Source of the DNA: Staphylococcus durrellii
Lineage (GTDB): Bacteria > Bacillota > Bacilli > Staphylococcales > Staphylococcaceae
Direction of reading: 5' to 3'
NCBI RefSeq assembly: GCF_015594545.1
Contig: NZ_JADIIO010000001.1
Coordinates: 1,736,001-1,800,000 of the forward strand
DNA length: 64,000 nt
Shown here: positions 36,233-45,346 of the stretch, piece after piece
Numbering within the stretch: position 1 is the stretch's first letter
Layout of the letters: each line of letters opens with the position of its first letter
Position numbers and translations under genes: made by a program
The notes under the pieces: model-generated
Database searches by the model: none
Told to the model about the DNA's origin: nothing
The model's input: only the letters and a program-made list of their open reading frames with translations

Positions 36233-36742
36233 TTAAGCCAAATTAAATGTTTCTTCGACTTCCCATTTTTCTTCAGCGTCATTGTATTTAACTAATGATA
36301 ATTCTTCAATTGTTTCTTTATAATCGATACCAGCTAATTTTAACTGGCCATATATGTCTTCAAATTCTTGGCTAGTTAAGCCTTGTGCAATTGTAAAATG
36401 TGGCACAAATGGATGCTCTGCTTCCCCATAAAAATCTTCAGTATTAAATTTATCAAACAATTGTTGTAAAGCCTCAGTTTTTTCAACTTTGAAGTAAATT
36501 ACGTTTGTAGTTGGCGCAAAAGTAGATGCTTTAGTCGCATGTACATCGATTGCTGGACTACCTTCAATTCTTTTTTTAACGTCCTCTTTTACCGCTTCAT
36601 ATTCACTATCATCGATAGTAAAATGTCCCTTTACAGTAATGTGTGGCATAATAGTCGCATAATGAGAGTCATAGCGCTTTCTGTATGCGTTTACTTCATC
36701 TTGCAATGTTTTTGACGGAATTAATGCTAATCCTAAAATCAT
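36233..36742 (-). CDS. yjcG: YjcG-like 2H phosphoesterase (2'-5' RNA ligase family)
   Basis: A 169-aa protein of the 2H phosphoesterase/LigT superfamily. The two HxTx motifs are present: HITVKGHF in the first half and HFTIAQGL in the second, so the active site looks complete. The natural substrate is not established for YjcG. The start is ATG 36742, 9 bases after AAAGGAGG; the earlier in-frame ATG at 36766 overlaps that site. It follows yjcH, as in Bacillus. Confidence 0.87.
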   Translation of the reverse strand: MILGLALIPSKTLQDEVNAYRKRYDSHYATIMPHITVKGHFTIDDSEYEAVKEDVKKRIEGSPAIDVHATKASTFAPTTNVIYFKVEKTEALQQLFDKFNTEDFYGEAEHPFVPHFTIAQGLTSQEFEDIYGQLKLAGIDYKETIEELSLVKYNDAEEKWEVEETFNLA

Positions 36743-36837
36743 TGAAATTCCTCCTTTGTTTAACATATTATCATTATATCAAATTTTAGAAAACTTCGTT
36801 ACTTTAAACATCAATTAGTCTAAAAATTAATATATAA

Positions 36838-37584
36838 TTAAAATGAAATATTATCTGATAAAAAATAAGTCATCATATCTTTTAGTAATGGCTTCCATGA
36901 TTTCCAACGGTGTCCCCCATCAAATTCTTCATAATGATAGCTAATATTATAAGTTTTTAATAGCGCATTCAATTCTCTGTTTGGAGTTAAAAAATTAGCT
37001 CGTTTACCGTTTGTCGGTAATTCAAAATCTTCTTCTTCTAAACCTATAGCATGCCAAATTGATAGATTATCTTTAAGTTGGCATCTCTCCAATAATTCGG
37101 TAATAACTTCATCGTGTTGAGGACTTAATACGCCCACTTGGCTAAATATTCTTGGATAAGACAGTGCTGTTACTAACGCTACACTACCCGCTAGACTATC
37201 TCCAAATAGTACACGACCGTTTCCAACTTTAAATGTAGGGAAATTTTGATCGATATAAGGTAGTATTTCCTTTGCCATTGCTTTAACAGTCAACGGTGTT
37301 CTTTCACCTTGTGGATGAAATTCTGCTCTTCTTTTATCTACAGTTTCATAATGAAAGCCTACAATAATTGCCCTTTCAACTTTGTTGGCTTCTCTTAACT
37401 TTTCATAAGTTCTATGGATTTGACCAAAACTATAAAAATCCTTGCCATCAAAGCAAAATATTACTTTGTATTTAAACAGCGGTGTATAGTCCTTAGGTAA
37501 GTAAATAGATAATGTAACATCTCTTTCTAATATTTCACTACTAAAATCTATTTTATTTATATGTCCTGCTTGAAATTCGGTCAT
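36838..37584 (-). CDS. yjcH: YjcH-like esterase (alpha/beta hydrolase)
   Basis: A 248-aa protein of the esterase D/enterochelin esterase-like group. LSIYLPKDYTPLFKYKVIFCFDGKDFYSFG near the N-terminus, the nucleophile elbow VLFGDSLAGSVAL (GDSLAG, with Ser), and a C-terminal FDGGHRWKSW that supplies the His. Substrate unknown. In Bacillus yjcG and yjcH are paired, as here. The AGGAGG ribosome site lies inside an 11-bp hairpin at 37588-37636, so translation may be controlled. Confidence 0.82.
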   Translation of the reverse strand: MTEFQAGHINKIDFSSEILERDVTLSIYLPKDYTPLFKYKVIFCFDGKDFYSFGQIHRTYEKLREANKVERAIIVGFHYETVDKRRAEFHPQGERTPLTVKAMAKEILPYIDQNFPTFKVGNGRVLFGDSLAGSVALVTALSYPRIFSQVGVLSPQHDEVITELLERCQLKDNLSIWHAIGLEEEDFELPTNGKRANFLTPNRELNALLKTYNISYHYEEFDGGHRWKSWKPLLKDMMTYFLSDNISF

Positions 37585-37587
37585 AAG

Positions 37588-37636
37588 TATAGCGCCTCCT
37601 AGATATCTTATTGCTATTGTATCAAGAGACGCTATA
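37588..37636 (-). promoter_or_regulatory. Hairpin covering the yjcH ribosome binding site
   Basis: On the minus strand TATAGCGTCTC (37626-37636) can pair with GAGGCGCTATA (37588-37598) over 11 bp including one G-U, with a 27-nt loop. The 3' arm contains most of the AGGAGG Shine-Dalgarno of yjcH. This is the geometry of a translational switch. No T-run follows, so it is not a terminator. Confidence 0.55.
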
Positions 37637-37648
37637 ATTTAAAATATT

Positions 37649-39220
37649 CTATTTTTGATTACTTTCTTTTTTTAAGCGATTAGGATAATCATAAAGCCAA
37701 AATACTGCATTTGGTAATTTTTGGGGATCTGGTTTGTATATGGCTTTTTTACCACTACCCAATTTTTTCATTTGCTGTTCATAATCTTTGAGTGCATTAG
37801 TAGCTGGTTTGTGCATTATCCAAATTGCAATAATATTTAACCATGCCATCAAACCTACACCTAAATCCCCCATGCCCCATGCTGCCTCTGCCGTTTTAAC
37901 CGTTCCAAACACTGTAGCAGCTATCAAGACAATTCGTGTAACATTTATCCATAATAATGTGGTTGAATCCTTCCTATTACGCGTGAGATAAGTGATGTTG
38001 GTTTCAGCAATATAGTAATACGCTAATATAGTTGTAAATGCAAAGAAGAACAATGCTATTGCAATAAAGTATGAACCGATACCTGAGAAATTAGGGTCAA
38101 AATGGAAACCACTACCTTGGAATGCTTTGTCGATACCTGCTTGGGCATACATTGCCGTTCCTGAATAATCTTTCCCACCATCACTCATTGGTTGGAAAAT
38201 CCCTCTATTCTCAATTAATCTTGGCCCACCACTACTCGTAGTCCCGCCATCAGTAACATTATATGTACCCGATAATAATATAATAAGCCCCGTCGCCGTA
38301 CAAACAAATAGCGTATCTACATAGACTGAAAATGCTTGAACTAAACCTTGTTTAGCAGGGTGAGAAACCTCAGCAGCAGAAGCTGCATGTGGACCGGTAC
38401 CTTGTCCTGCTTCATTAGAGTAAAGGCCTCGTTTAACACCAATTTCTATCATTGCACCAACGATACCACCAAATGCCGCTTCCATACCGAAAGCAGATTT
38501 GAAAATCAATGCGAACAATGCCGGAACTTGTTCTATGTTAAAGAAGATAATGACAACTGCCATTAAAATATAAGCGATTGCCATAAAAGGTACGATAGCT
38601 GTAGCTGCATTAGCAATCCATTTAATACCACCGAAAATAATTAAAGCTAAAATTATTGCTAATACTACTGCGATAATCCATGGGTTCAAGCCAAAAGCAT
38701 TTTTCATTGAACTAGCAATGGCATTTGATTGAACGCCTGGCAGTAATAAACCTACAGAAATTACCGTTACAATAGCAAAAATCAAACCGTATATTTTACC
38801 TACTTTGCCTTTAATACCATACTCGATATAAAATGCAGGTCCACCACGATATTCGCCTTTTTCTTCACGTTTGTATATTTGACCTAGTGTAGACTCTATA
38901 AATGCACTACTTGCACCAAGGAATGACGTTGCCCACATCCAAAATATGGCCCCTGGCCCCCCTATAAAGATGGCTGTAGAAACGCCGACGATATTACCAG
39001 TTCCTACACGACCTGCTAATGACAAAGCGATTGCTTGGAAACTAGAAATACCTGTTGGCGATTTTTCCCCTTGAAACATTAAGCGAATCATTTCTTTAAA
39101 ATGTCTGACTTGAAAAAAACGCATCATCAATGAAAAGAGTATACCTGTAATTAACAATCCATATACAAGAGCTTTACTCCAAACGATATCGTTTAACCAG
39201 GTAACAAAATTTTCTAACAT
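37649..39220 (-). CDS. Alanine/glycine:cation symporter (AGCS family)
   Basis: Sodium- or proton-coupled amino-acid uptake protein of the AlsT/DagA type. In 523 aa about eleven membrane helices, with the family signatures ALSLAGRVGTGNIVGVSTAIFIGGPGAIFWMW near the N-terminus and GVKRGLYSNEAGQGTGPHAASAAEVSHPAKQG in the middle. Alanine or glycine is the usual substrate, but S. aureus AlsT has been tied to glutamine, so substrate is open. ATG 39220 follows AAAGGGGATGAGG. A perfect palindrome lies just upstream at 39239-39255. Confidence 0.9.
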   Translation of the reverse strand: MLENFVTWLNDIVWSKALVYGLLITGILFSLMMRFFQVRHFKEMIRLMFQGEKSPTGISSFQAIALSLAGRVGTGNIVGVSTAIFIGGPGAIFWMWATSFLGASSAFIESTLGQIYKREEKGEYRGGPAFYIEYGIKGKVGKIYGLIFAIVTVISVGLLLPGVQSNAIASSMKNAFGLNPWIIAVVLAIILALIIFGGIKWIANAATAIVPFMAIAYILMAVVIIFFNIEQVPALFALIFKSAFGMEAAFGGIVGAMIEIGVKRGLYSNEAGQGTGPHAASAAEVSHPAKQGLVQAFSVYVDTLFVCTATGLIILLSGTYNVTDGGTTSSGGPRLIENRGIFQPMSDGGKDYSGTAMYAQAGIDKAFQGSGFHFDPNFSGIGSYFIAIALFFFAFTTILAYYYIAETNITYLTRNRKDSTTLLWINVTRIVLIAATVFGTVKTAEAAWGMGDLGVGLMAWLNIIAIWIMHKPATNALKDYEQQMKKLGSGKKAIYKPDPQKLPNAVFWLYDYPNRLKKESNQK

Positions 39221-39608
39221 GACCTCATCCCCTTTGTTATATCACTAAGTGATATATTTTATATTATTATACACACAAATAATAATCCGCACAATGTATT
39301 TATAAAGTTATATTTTTTATAATGAATTCTATAATTTGTAATCTCTTTCTTTTATAATTTTGCAAGATACTTACTATATAAAAAATAGACTTACAGCAAT
39401 TCATTCATTTAATATTTGTATGTTTTAAATTAATATACTTTAAAAATTAAATATTTATAACTGAGCCATGATTTCAAACTCAATTAGCAAGAAATGGAGA
39501 TGTGTTTTCAATTAATAATATTATTTGAACCTTTATGCATTTTCGGCTTTTGTTCACAATCTATATAAGATATACTTATCTATAGTAAAATTATAGGAGG
39601 CACCATTT
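39221..39608. other. Intergenic region, AGCS and AI-2E genes divergent
   Basis: About 390 bases of very A+T-rich DNA with two divergent promoters. Besides the palindrome at 39239-39255 nothing stands out: no T-run hairpin, no frame, no RNA gene that I recognise. Confidence 0.5.
39239..39255. promoter_or_regulatory. Palindrome ATATCACT-A-AGTGATAT before the AGCS gene
   Basis: Perfect 8-bp inverted repeat with one central base, 18 bases upstream of the symporter start codon. Size and symmetry fit an operator bound by a dimeric regulator. No known staphylococcal regulator is assigned to it by me. Confidence 0.4.
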
Positions 39609-40694
39609 ATGTTAAATAAGGTGTGGTTTAGAACGGGGATTGGTCTAATCATTCTGTTTCTAATCATCAAATTAATTATGGAAGTGCATGTCATTTTTCT
39701 ACCTTTCTTAATTATCATGCAATCCGTACTGATACCATTTATACTTAGTGGTTTTTTATTTTATATTTGTTTACCGTTTCAAAAAATCTTGGAAAAAAAT
39801 AAAGTCCCTAGATGGGGCAGTATAACGATCATCTTCATAGGCCTTATCATTATAATTGGTATCATCGTTGGCATCGTGGGACCACTTATCGTTGAACAAA
39901 TCAACAACTTGATTCAACAAATTCCTTCTCTACAACATGAGGTACAAAATCTTATCAATTATGCATTGAGTCAAATGGAGCGATTACCAAATGATGTAAC
40001 AGATAGAATTAACAAAGTTGTTAAATCGATGGGTGATAATGTAACTGGTATTTTATCAAATTCCTTAAGTTACATTACTTCATTTATTTCAACTTTATTC
40101 TTACTTATTATGGTTCCTTTTTTCTTAATTTATATGTTGAAAGACCACGAACGCTTTATTCCTTTTATCGGTAGATTATTCAAAGGGGATAGAAAAGTAT
40201 TTGTAGTAAACTTGCTAAAAGACTTAAATGAGACTTTAAAATCATATATACAAGGTCAAGTAACAGTAAGTTTAATCTTAGGACTTATCCTTTATATTGG
40301 ATATTCAATCGTTGGGCTAAATTACACATTATTACTTGTAATGTTTGCAATTGTTGCTAATATGATACCTTTCTTAGGACCTTGGATGGCATTCACGCCT
40401 GCTGCGATTATTTCTATTATTCAAGGACCAAGTTCATTTATATGGGTTTGTATTATCACTTTAATCGCTCAACAATTAGAAGGTAATGTTATTACACCAA
40501 ATGTTATGGGTAAATCACTAAACATTCATCCGTTAACGATTATCGTAGTAATACTTGCTGCGGGTAACCTTGGAGGTTTTGCGCTCATATTAGTAGCAGT
40601 ACCTTTATACGCAGTCATTAAATGTATTGTCAGAAATGTCTTTAACTATCGTCAGAAAATTGTCGATAAAGCGAATAGTAATGTAGCAGATTAA
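39609..40694 (+). CDS. AI-2E family transporter (TqsA/PerM-like)
   Basis: A 361-aa polytopic membrane protein of the AI-2E/UPF0118 family. There are three N-terminal helices, a periplasm-like amphipathic region (LIQQIPSLQHEVQNLINYALSQMERLP), then five C-terminal helices with the family signature ANMIPFLGPWMAFTPAAII and IAQQLEGNVITPNVMGKSLNIHPLTIIVVILAAGNLGGFALILVAVPLYAVIK. Some members act as Na+/H+ antiporters or exporters; the AI-2 role is not general. ATG 39609 follows TAGGAGG. Stands alone before a hairpin. Confidence 0.9.
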   Translation: MLNKVWFRTGIGLIILFLIIKLIMEVHVIFLPFLIIMQSVLIPFILSGFLFYICLPFQKILEKNKVPRWGSITIIFIGLIIIIGIIVGIVGPLIVEQINNLIQQIPSLQHEVQNLINYALSQMERLPNDVTDRINKVVKSMGDNVTGILSNSLSYITSFISTLFLLIMVPFFLIYMLKDHERFIPFIGRLFKGDRKVFVVNLLKDLNETLKSYIQGQVTVSLILGLILYIGYSIVGLNYTLLLVMFAIVANMIPFLGPWMAFTPAAIISIIQGPSSFIWVCIITLIAQQLEGNVITPNVMGKSLNIHPLTIIVVILAAGNLGGFALILVAVPLYAVIKCIVRNVFNYRQKIVDKANSNVAD

Positions 40695-40704
40695 TAGTGT
40701 TTTC

Positions 40705-40762
40705 AAATATAAGCAGATGATTTCTTTTAAGTTTAAGATTTCGTCTGCTTATTTATATATAA
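40705..40762 (+). terminator. Hairpin after the AI-2E gene
   Basis: ATATAAGCAGA pairs with TCTGCTTATTTATAT, with a weaker inner GATTTC/..AAGATTTC region. The T-rich end is interrupted by A residues, so terminator strength is uncertain. Confidence 0.55.
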
Positions 40763-40806
40763 AAATTATTATAATTAATGCACGATTTCCACGAAGATTG
40801 TCGTAT

Positions 40807-40995
40807 TCAACTTGCGATTTTACCATTGGAGTCAATACTAATCATTTTGCATTGGTAACGATGCTTTTTTACTAATTTGATAAGGCCTATGTCATTGCAA
40901 AGATTTAATAGTCCTCGTTGTTCAGTAGATGGTTCTGATTTACTACTAAAGGCTTTGGTTGGTTTCCGATAGAGTTGATAATAATCTTTGACGTT
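40807..40995 (-). pseudogene. Broken 62-codon reading frame of unknown origin
   Basis: In the roughly 390-base gap before fabI the minus strand has an open frame of 62 codons without any start codon; a TGA stops the frame directly upstream. The peptide contains DYYQLYRKPTKAFSS, STEQRGLLNLCNDIGLIKLV and KKHRYQCKMISID, which has the balanced composition of a real protein rather than of A+T-rich noise. I do not recognise the family. It reads as the C-terminal remnant of a decayed gene. Confidence 0.4.
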
Positions 40996-41019
40996 TCAAT
41001 ATATTTTATTTACTTCTGT

Positions 41020-41062
41020 AAAAAAATAAACTAAATGCCAACATAGGCATTTAGTTTATTTT
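41020..41062 (-). terminator. Terminator after fabI
   Basis: AAAATAAACTAAATGCC pairs with GGCATTTAGTTTATTTT around a 6-nt loop; on the minus strand it ends in TTTTTTTACAG. It lies just past the fabI stop. Confidence 0.85.
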
Positions 41063-41083
41063 AATAGTTTCATAAAAATATTA

Positions 41084-41854
41084 TTATTTAATTGCGTGGA
41101 AACCACTATCTACATGAATATTTTCTCCAGTTACACCACTTGAGAAATCACTTAATAAATAAGCTGCAGTTTTACCAACTTCTTCTTGGTCTACATTTCT
41201 TTTTAACGGTGCACGTTCTTCAATTTCTTTTAGTATTGTATTAAAACCACCTACACCTTTCGCACTTAATGTACGAATTGGACCGGCAGAAATAGCATTA
41301 ACACGAATATTGTCGCCGCCTAAATCAGCAGCTAAGTAACGCACGTTGGCTTCTAAGCTTGCTTTTGCAACACCCATAACGTTATAGTTTTGAACTGCGT
41401 ATTCTCCACCGATGTACGTAGTAGCCACAATACTACCACCTTCAGGCATTAATTTTTTAGCTTCTCTACTAACAATAGTTAATGAATATGAACTAATGTC
41501 TTGAGCTAAAAGAAAGCCGTCTCTAGATGTATCTGAAAAACGTCCACGTAGGTCTTCAACATTACCAAAAGCGATTGAGTGATAAACACCATCGATGTTG
41601 CCTACTTTTTGACCTATTTGAGCAAAGCCATTAACAACGTCTTCGTCATTTTGCACGTCAACTTGGTACATATGTAATTGTTTTTGATTAAGTTGATTGA
41701 CTAATTTTTCTAATTCTTTTTTACTACGTTCTTTACGGTAAGTAAAAACTAAATTTGCACCTAAATTGTCTAAAACTTTTGCTACGCCAAAACCAATACT
41801 ACGTTTATTTGCAATACCCATAATGACGAAAGTTTTGTTTTCTAAACTAATCAT
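41084..41854 (-). CDS. fabI: Enoyl-ACP reductase FabI
   Basis: NADPH-dependent final reduction in each round of fatty-acid elongation; the triclosan target in staphylococci. The 256-aa short-chain dehydrogenase has the cofactor motif VIMGIANKRSIGFGVAKVL, HSIAFGN, and the active-site YAVQNYNVMGVAKASLEANVRYLA with the Tyr-x6-Lys pair, then NAISAGPIRTLSAKGV and the C-terminal SGVTGENIHVDSGFHAIK. ATG 41854 follows AAGGAG. A single gene with its own terminator. Confidence 0.97.
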   Translation of the reverse strand: MISLENKTFVIMGIANKRSIGFGVAKVLDNLGANLVFTYRKERSKKELEKLVNQLNQKQLHMYQVDVQNDEDVVNGFAQIGQKVGNIDGVYHSIAFGNVEDLRGRFSDTSRDGFLLAQDISSYSLTIVSREAKKLMPEGGSIVATTYIGGEYAVQNYNVMGVAKASLEANVRYLAADLGGDNIRVNAISAGPIRTLSAKGVGGFNTILKEIEERAPLKRNVDQEEVGKTAAYLLSDFSSGVTGENIHVDSGFHAIK

Positions 41855-42007
41855 GAGATTAACTCCTTTTAATTATTATTTGTGTATGGCAATCATTTCT
41901 ATAATATGTGCCATTACTATTACTCATAATTAAATGCTTAATTATAACACTCTATATTTTAACATTGCTATGAAAGAATGAACAATTCTTTATTAAAAGA
42001 AACATAA

Positions 42008-42055
42008 AAATAATTTGGATGCTTTTAAAAAATAACAAACATCCAAATTATTTTA
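42008..42055 (-). terminator. Terminator after the CPA2 antiporter gene
   Basis: AAAATAATTTGGATG pairs with CATCCAAATTATTTT around a long A+T loop. Ends the operon that begins with UPF0738/relQ. Confidence 0.75.
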
Positions 42056-42077
42056 ACTCATTAATTAAAATTACGTA

Positions 42078-43922
42078 TTAAAAATATAATTCTAGCTCAC
42101 GTTTCAATTCATCAACATATTCTTTAGAACCTGTAACAATCAATCTATCACGATAACGTAATTGAGTATCACCATGTGGCACGATTGATTCATTATTTCT
42201 AATAATACGTACGAAAATAATATCACCATCGAATGGGAAATTACGTAATTGTATTTGATCATACTGATGGTTCAACATAGCTATTTCATATAATGAAGTT
42301 TCTACATTACTGAGTAAGTTAAGCATATTTGGTGTTTCGATTAAACCTTTAAGTAAGATTTTATTACTCATGTAACTACTAAATACTTCAATACCTTGTT
42401 TATGCAGTTCTTCATCTTCTGAACTAGCCTCTAAGCGACATATTACACGTTCAACACCTTTTTCTTTAGCCATTAAAGCGACTTTTCTATTTATTTCATC
42501 ATCATTTGTAGAACAAACAACGATATTTCGTTTGAACAAGCCAAGTCTGTCTAATATTTCAGATTCATAATCAGCAATTTCAATCATTGATATTTCATCT
42601 GCCAATTTGCGTTGATCGCTTAAATCAGTTCGATAATAAAGTGATACTTGATATAGATTGGAAGCAAGGTTTTGTGCAATGGGTATCGTCAATTGATTTT
42701 TCCCTATCATACTTACTTCAATACGCTTGGTCACCTCATCAGGTATAGGAAATAATTTTTTGAAGATAATTGGCACAATTAAACAAGCAATAACTGCACT
42801 TAAGATTAAGATACCAGATATTTCGGGCGTAATTGTATGTAGTTGTTCAGCAATTTTTGCCGAAGCAATTACAAGCGACAATGTTGATGTTAATAGGAAC
42901 GCTGAAGAAATCGTCGTCTTTTGATCAAACCAACGTCGAATATAAAATACAGGAATGAGTTTTGATACTAAAAATGCAATAAGTAGTATCGGTATAATAA
43001 TTAATATCGATGGTTCTTTAATAAGCGACGGAATATTAAGATCTACACCGACCATAATGAAAAATATGGGAATAAAGAAACCATATCCAAATGAGTCTAG
43101 TTTGTCGACTAAATCTTCATCAGGGCCGAGTAGCGAAACAATCACACCTGCGATAAAGGCACCTAAAATATTTTCAGCTCCAACGCCTTCTGCAAGCGCA
43201 ACTAATAAAATAATAAGGGCAAAAACGGCTCTAATACCAATTTGGGTCGTACCGTCCATTAACTTTTGTAAAAATTTTGCTCGCTTAAATATTCCACCAA
43301 GGAAATAAAATATTATAGCAAATATAAGTAAAATACCTAAAAGCCATAATGACCCACTACCTGTAGCGTGAATCGCTCCATAAGCAGTTAATAATATCAT
43401 CGTTACTAAATCTGCTAAGACAGCAACTAATAATATAAATTGTCCAATTGTCGTTCGCATAATATTCATTTCTTTTAACGTAGGTACAACAACACCTAAC
43501 GATATTGTAGAAATAATAATAACCATTAATAATACATCATCGATAAGTCCAAACCATTTAAATAAATAAGCTAAAATAATTGATACGACCATGATTAACA
43601 TAAAAACTGTAATAGCCAATTGGAAATGACCCGGTACTTTGGGTTGTTCATGGTCACTTCCGTCATTATTCGTTGATTTCTTTTTAAAAGCTTTAAAATC
43701 TATTTCTAAACCGCTTAAAAACATTAAAAAGATAAATCCTAACGTTGATAAAATGTTTAACATGGCATCCTTTTCAACTAAATTCAAAAATGAGTGACCT
43801 ATAATAATACCCATGACGATTTCGGCAACTACCACAGGTATAAAATTAATTCTAAGTCGATTTACAAGAATCGGTGTAAAAAATGCTGCTAATACAACGA
43901 TAACGAGTGATAAAAACTCCAT
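42078..43922 (-). CDS. CPA2 family cation:proton antiporter with RCK domain
   Basis: A 614-aa protein: about twelve to thirteen helices of a Na+/H+ exchanger (KefB/YhaU-like) domain to residue 400, including GHSFLNLVEKDAMLNILSTLGFIFLMFLSGLEIDF, ADLVTMILL and GAFIAGVIVSLLGPDEDLVDKL, then a TrkA-N-like segment (NIVVCSTNDDEINRKVALMAKEKGVERVICRLEASS) and a C-terminal TrkA-C/RCK_C domain (DGDIIFVRIIRNNESIVPHGDTQLRYRDRLIVTGSKEYVDEL). It probably exchanges K+ or Na+ for protons under nucleotide control. It starts 9 bases after mgtE. Confidence 0.88.
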   Translation of the reverse strand: MEFLSLVIVVLAAFFTPILVNRLRINFIPVVVAEIVMGIIIGHSFLNLVEKDAMLNILSTLGFIFLMFLSGLEIDFKAFKKKSTNNDGSDHEQPKVPGHFQLAITVFMLIMVVSIILAYLFKWFGLIDDVLLMVIIISTISLGVVVPTLKEMNIMRTTIGQFILLVAVLADLVTMILLTAYGAIHATGSGSLWLLGILLIFAIIFYFLGGIFKRAKFLQKLMDGTTQIGIRAVFALIILLVALAEGVGAENILGAFIAGVIVSLLGPDEDLVDKLDSFGYGFFIPIFFIMVGVDLNIPSLIKEPSILIIIPILLIAFLVSKLIPVFYIRRWFDQKTTISSAFLLTSTLSLVIASAKIAEQLHTITPEISGILILSAVIACLIVPIIFKKLFPIPDEVTKRIEVSMIGKNQLTIPIAQNLASNLYQVSLYYRTDLSDQRKLADEISMIEIADYESEILDRLGLFKRNIVVCSTNDDEINRKVALMAKEKGVERVICRLEASSEDEELHKQGIEVFSSYMSNKILLKGLIETPNMLNLLSNVETSLYEIAMLNHQYDQIQLRNFPFDGDIIFVRIIRNNESIVPHGDTQLRYRDRLIVTGSKEYVDELKRELELYF

Positions 43923-43931
43923 GTTGCCTCC

Positions 43932-45317
43932 TTAAGTTAAATAAGACATAAATGATGTTGCTAAACCGAAATAGATTAGCATACTTACAATATCATTTAT
44001 CGTTGTGATAAATGGACCACTAGCTACCGCTGGGTCAATTTTCAATTTATTCATTACTAGTGGTATAACAGATCCAACTAATGTGCCTACTGTCATAGCA
44101 ATAGTTAAACTAGCACCGACAATACTTGCTAAAAATGGTTGTCTATAAATTATAATTATAATTATCACTAAAATAATTGCACATACAAAGCCACTCAACA
44201 AGCCACTTCCAGCTTCTCTCAAAGCAATCTTGAATTTACTTTTTTCATCGATTTCTCCTGTAGAAATATTACGTACAGAAACAGCAAGCGACTGTGTACC
44301 AGAGTTACCAGACATGCCACTAATGATTGGAATAAACGCAGCTAATAATGCTACTTGTGACAATGTATCTTCAAATGAGCCTAATATTGATGCCGTTATC
44401 ATTCCTAGGAAAGTTAAAATAATTAACCACGGCAAACGTTTGGTCGCCGTTTTTAAAACTGAATCATTCGTTGCATCGACGTCAGAAACACCTGCTAGAC
44501 GTGAATAGTCTTCACTAGCTTCTTCATCCATTACGTCTAAAATATCATCAATTGTGATAATCCCTAGTAAATGATCTTGATAATCTAAAACTGGCATAGC
44601 AATTAAGTCATAATCTCTCATTCTTTGTGCAACATCTTCTTGGTCCTCTGCAACATTAGAACTAATGACACGTTCGCTCATTATATCTTCTATATAAGCA
44701 TCATTTTCAGCGATGATTAAGTCTCTTAATGACAAGACGCCAATTAATTTTTTGTCATCATTCACCGCAAAAATTACATAAATTGTTTCAGCATCCGGTG
44801 CTTGATCTTTGACATGAATAAGTGCTTCTTTAACTGGCATAGTTGCCTTTAAAGAAATGTACTCAGTGGTCATAATACCACCGGCAGTATCTTCATCATA
44901 ATGTAATAAAGCTTTAATTTCTTTTGCATCTTCTTTATTCATTAAAGTCAATAAACTAACTAATTTTTGTTTGGATAGTTCATTCATTATATCTACTGCG
45001 TTATCATATGACATTTCTTCCAGTACTTTGCTTGCATAAGTTGCATTCATAGTATCAAATAGTTCTTCATATTCTTCTTCATCGATTTCAAGTTGATCGA
45101 AGAAATCTGCAACTTCTTCTGGAGATAAGACTTCAAATATACGCTGCCTTATATCATCGTTACTATCCTCAAAGTACTCACTTTGTTCATATGTATGCAT
45201 AGATAAAAATTCAGTTCTAAATTCATCTATATCATTATCTAATAATAATTTATCAAGTAACTCTTGATCATAAACTGTTTCATCATCTAATTTAACTGAC
45301 TCATTTTCATTATACAT
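43932..45317 (-). CDS. mgtE: Magnesium transporter MgtE
   Basis: Mg2+ channel/transporter. In 461 aa: N-domain (VLSPEEVADFFDQLEIDEEEYEELFDTM), two CBS domains (MTTEYISLKATMPVKEALIHVKD... and MSERVISSNVAEDQEDVAQRMRDYD) that sense Mg2+, and five C-terminal helices with the pore signature SGMSGNSGTQSLAVSVRNIS and AVASGPFITTINDIVSMLIYFG. The start is ATG 45317 behind GGAGGTG; the ATG at 45332 overlaps that site. There is no room for an M-box riboswitch, since rluA ends 29 bases upstream. Same operon as the CPA2 antiporter. Confidence 0.95.
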   Translation of the reverse strand: MYNENESVKLDDETVYDQELLDKLLLDNDIDEFRTEFLSMHTYEQSEYFEDSNDDIRQRIFEVLSPEEVADFFDQLEIDEEEYEELFDTMNATYASKVLEEMSYDNAVDIMNELSKQKLVSLLTLMNKEDAKEIKALLHYDEDTAGGIMTTEYISLKATMPVKEALIHVKDQAPDAETIYVIFAVNDDKKLIGVLSLRDLIIAENDAYIEDIMSERVISSNVAEDQEDVAQRMRDYDLIAMPVLDYQDHLLGIITIDDILDVMDEEASEDYSRLAGVSDVDATNDSVLKTATKRLPWLIILTFLGMITASILGSFEDTLSQVALLAAFIPIISGMSGNSGTQSLAVSVRNISTGEIDEKSKFKIALREAGSGLLSGFVCAIILVIIIIIIYRQPFLASIVGASLTIAMTVGTLVGSVIPLVMNKLKIDPAVASGPFITTINDIVSMLIYFGLATSFMSYLT

Positions 45318-45346
45318 ATGTCTCACCTCCATAGTTATATCTAAAA

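Noticed and set aside
40763-41020. Insertion-sequence remnant before fabI
   Set aside because: No terminal inverted repeats or target duplications, and the residual peptide has no transposase DDE pattern that I can see; kept only as an unknown pseudogene.
41855-42007. FapR operator upstream of fabI
   Set aside because: I looked for the TTAGTACC-type palindrome and did not find it.
45318-45346. M-box magnesium riboswitch for mgtE
   Set aside because: Only 29 bases separate mgtE from rluA, too few for an M-box.
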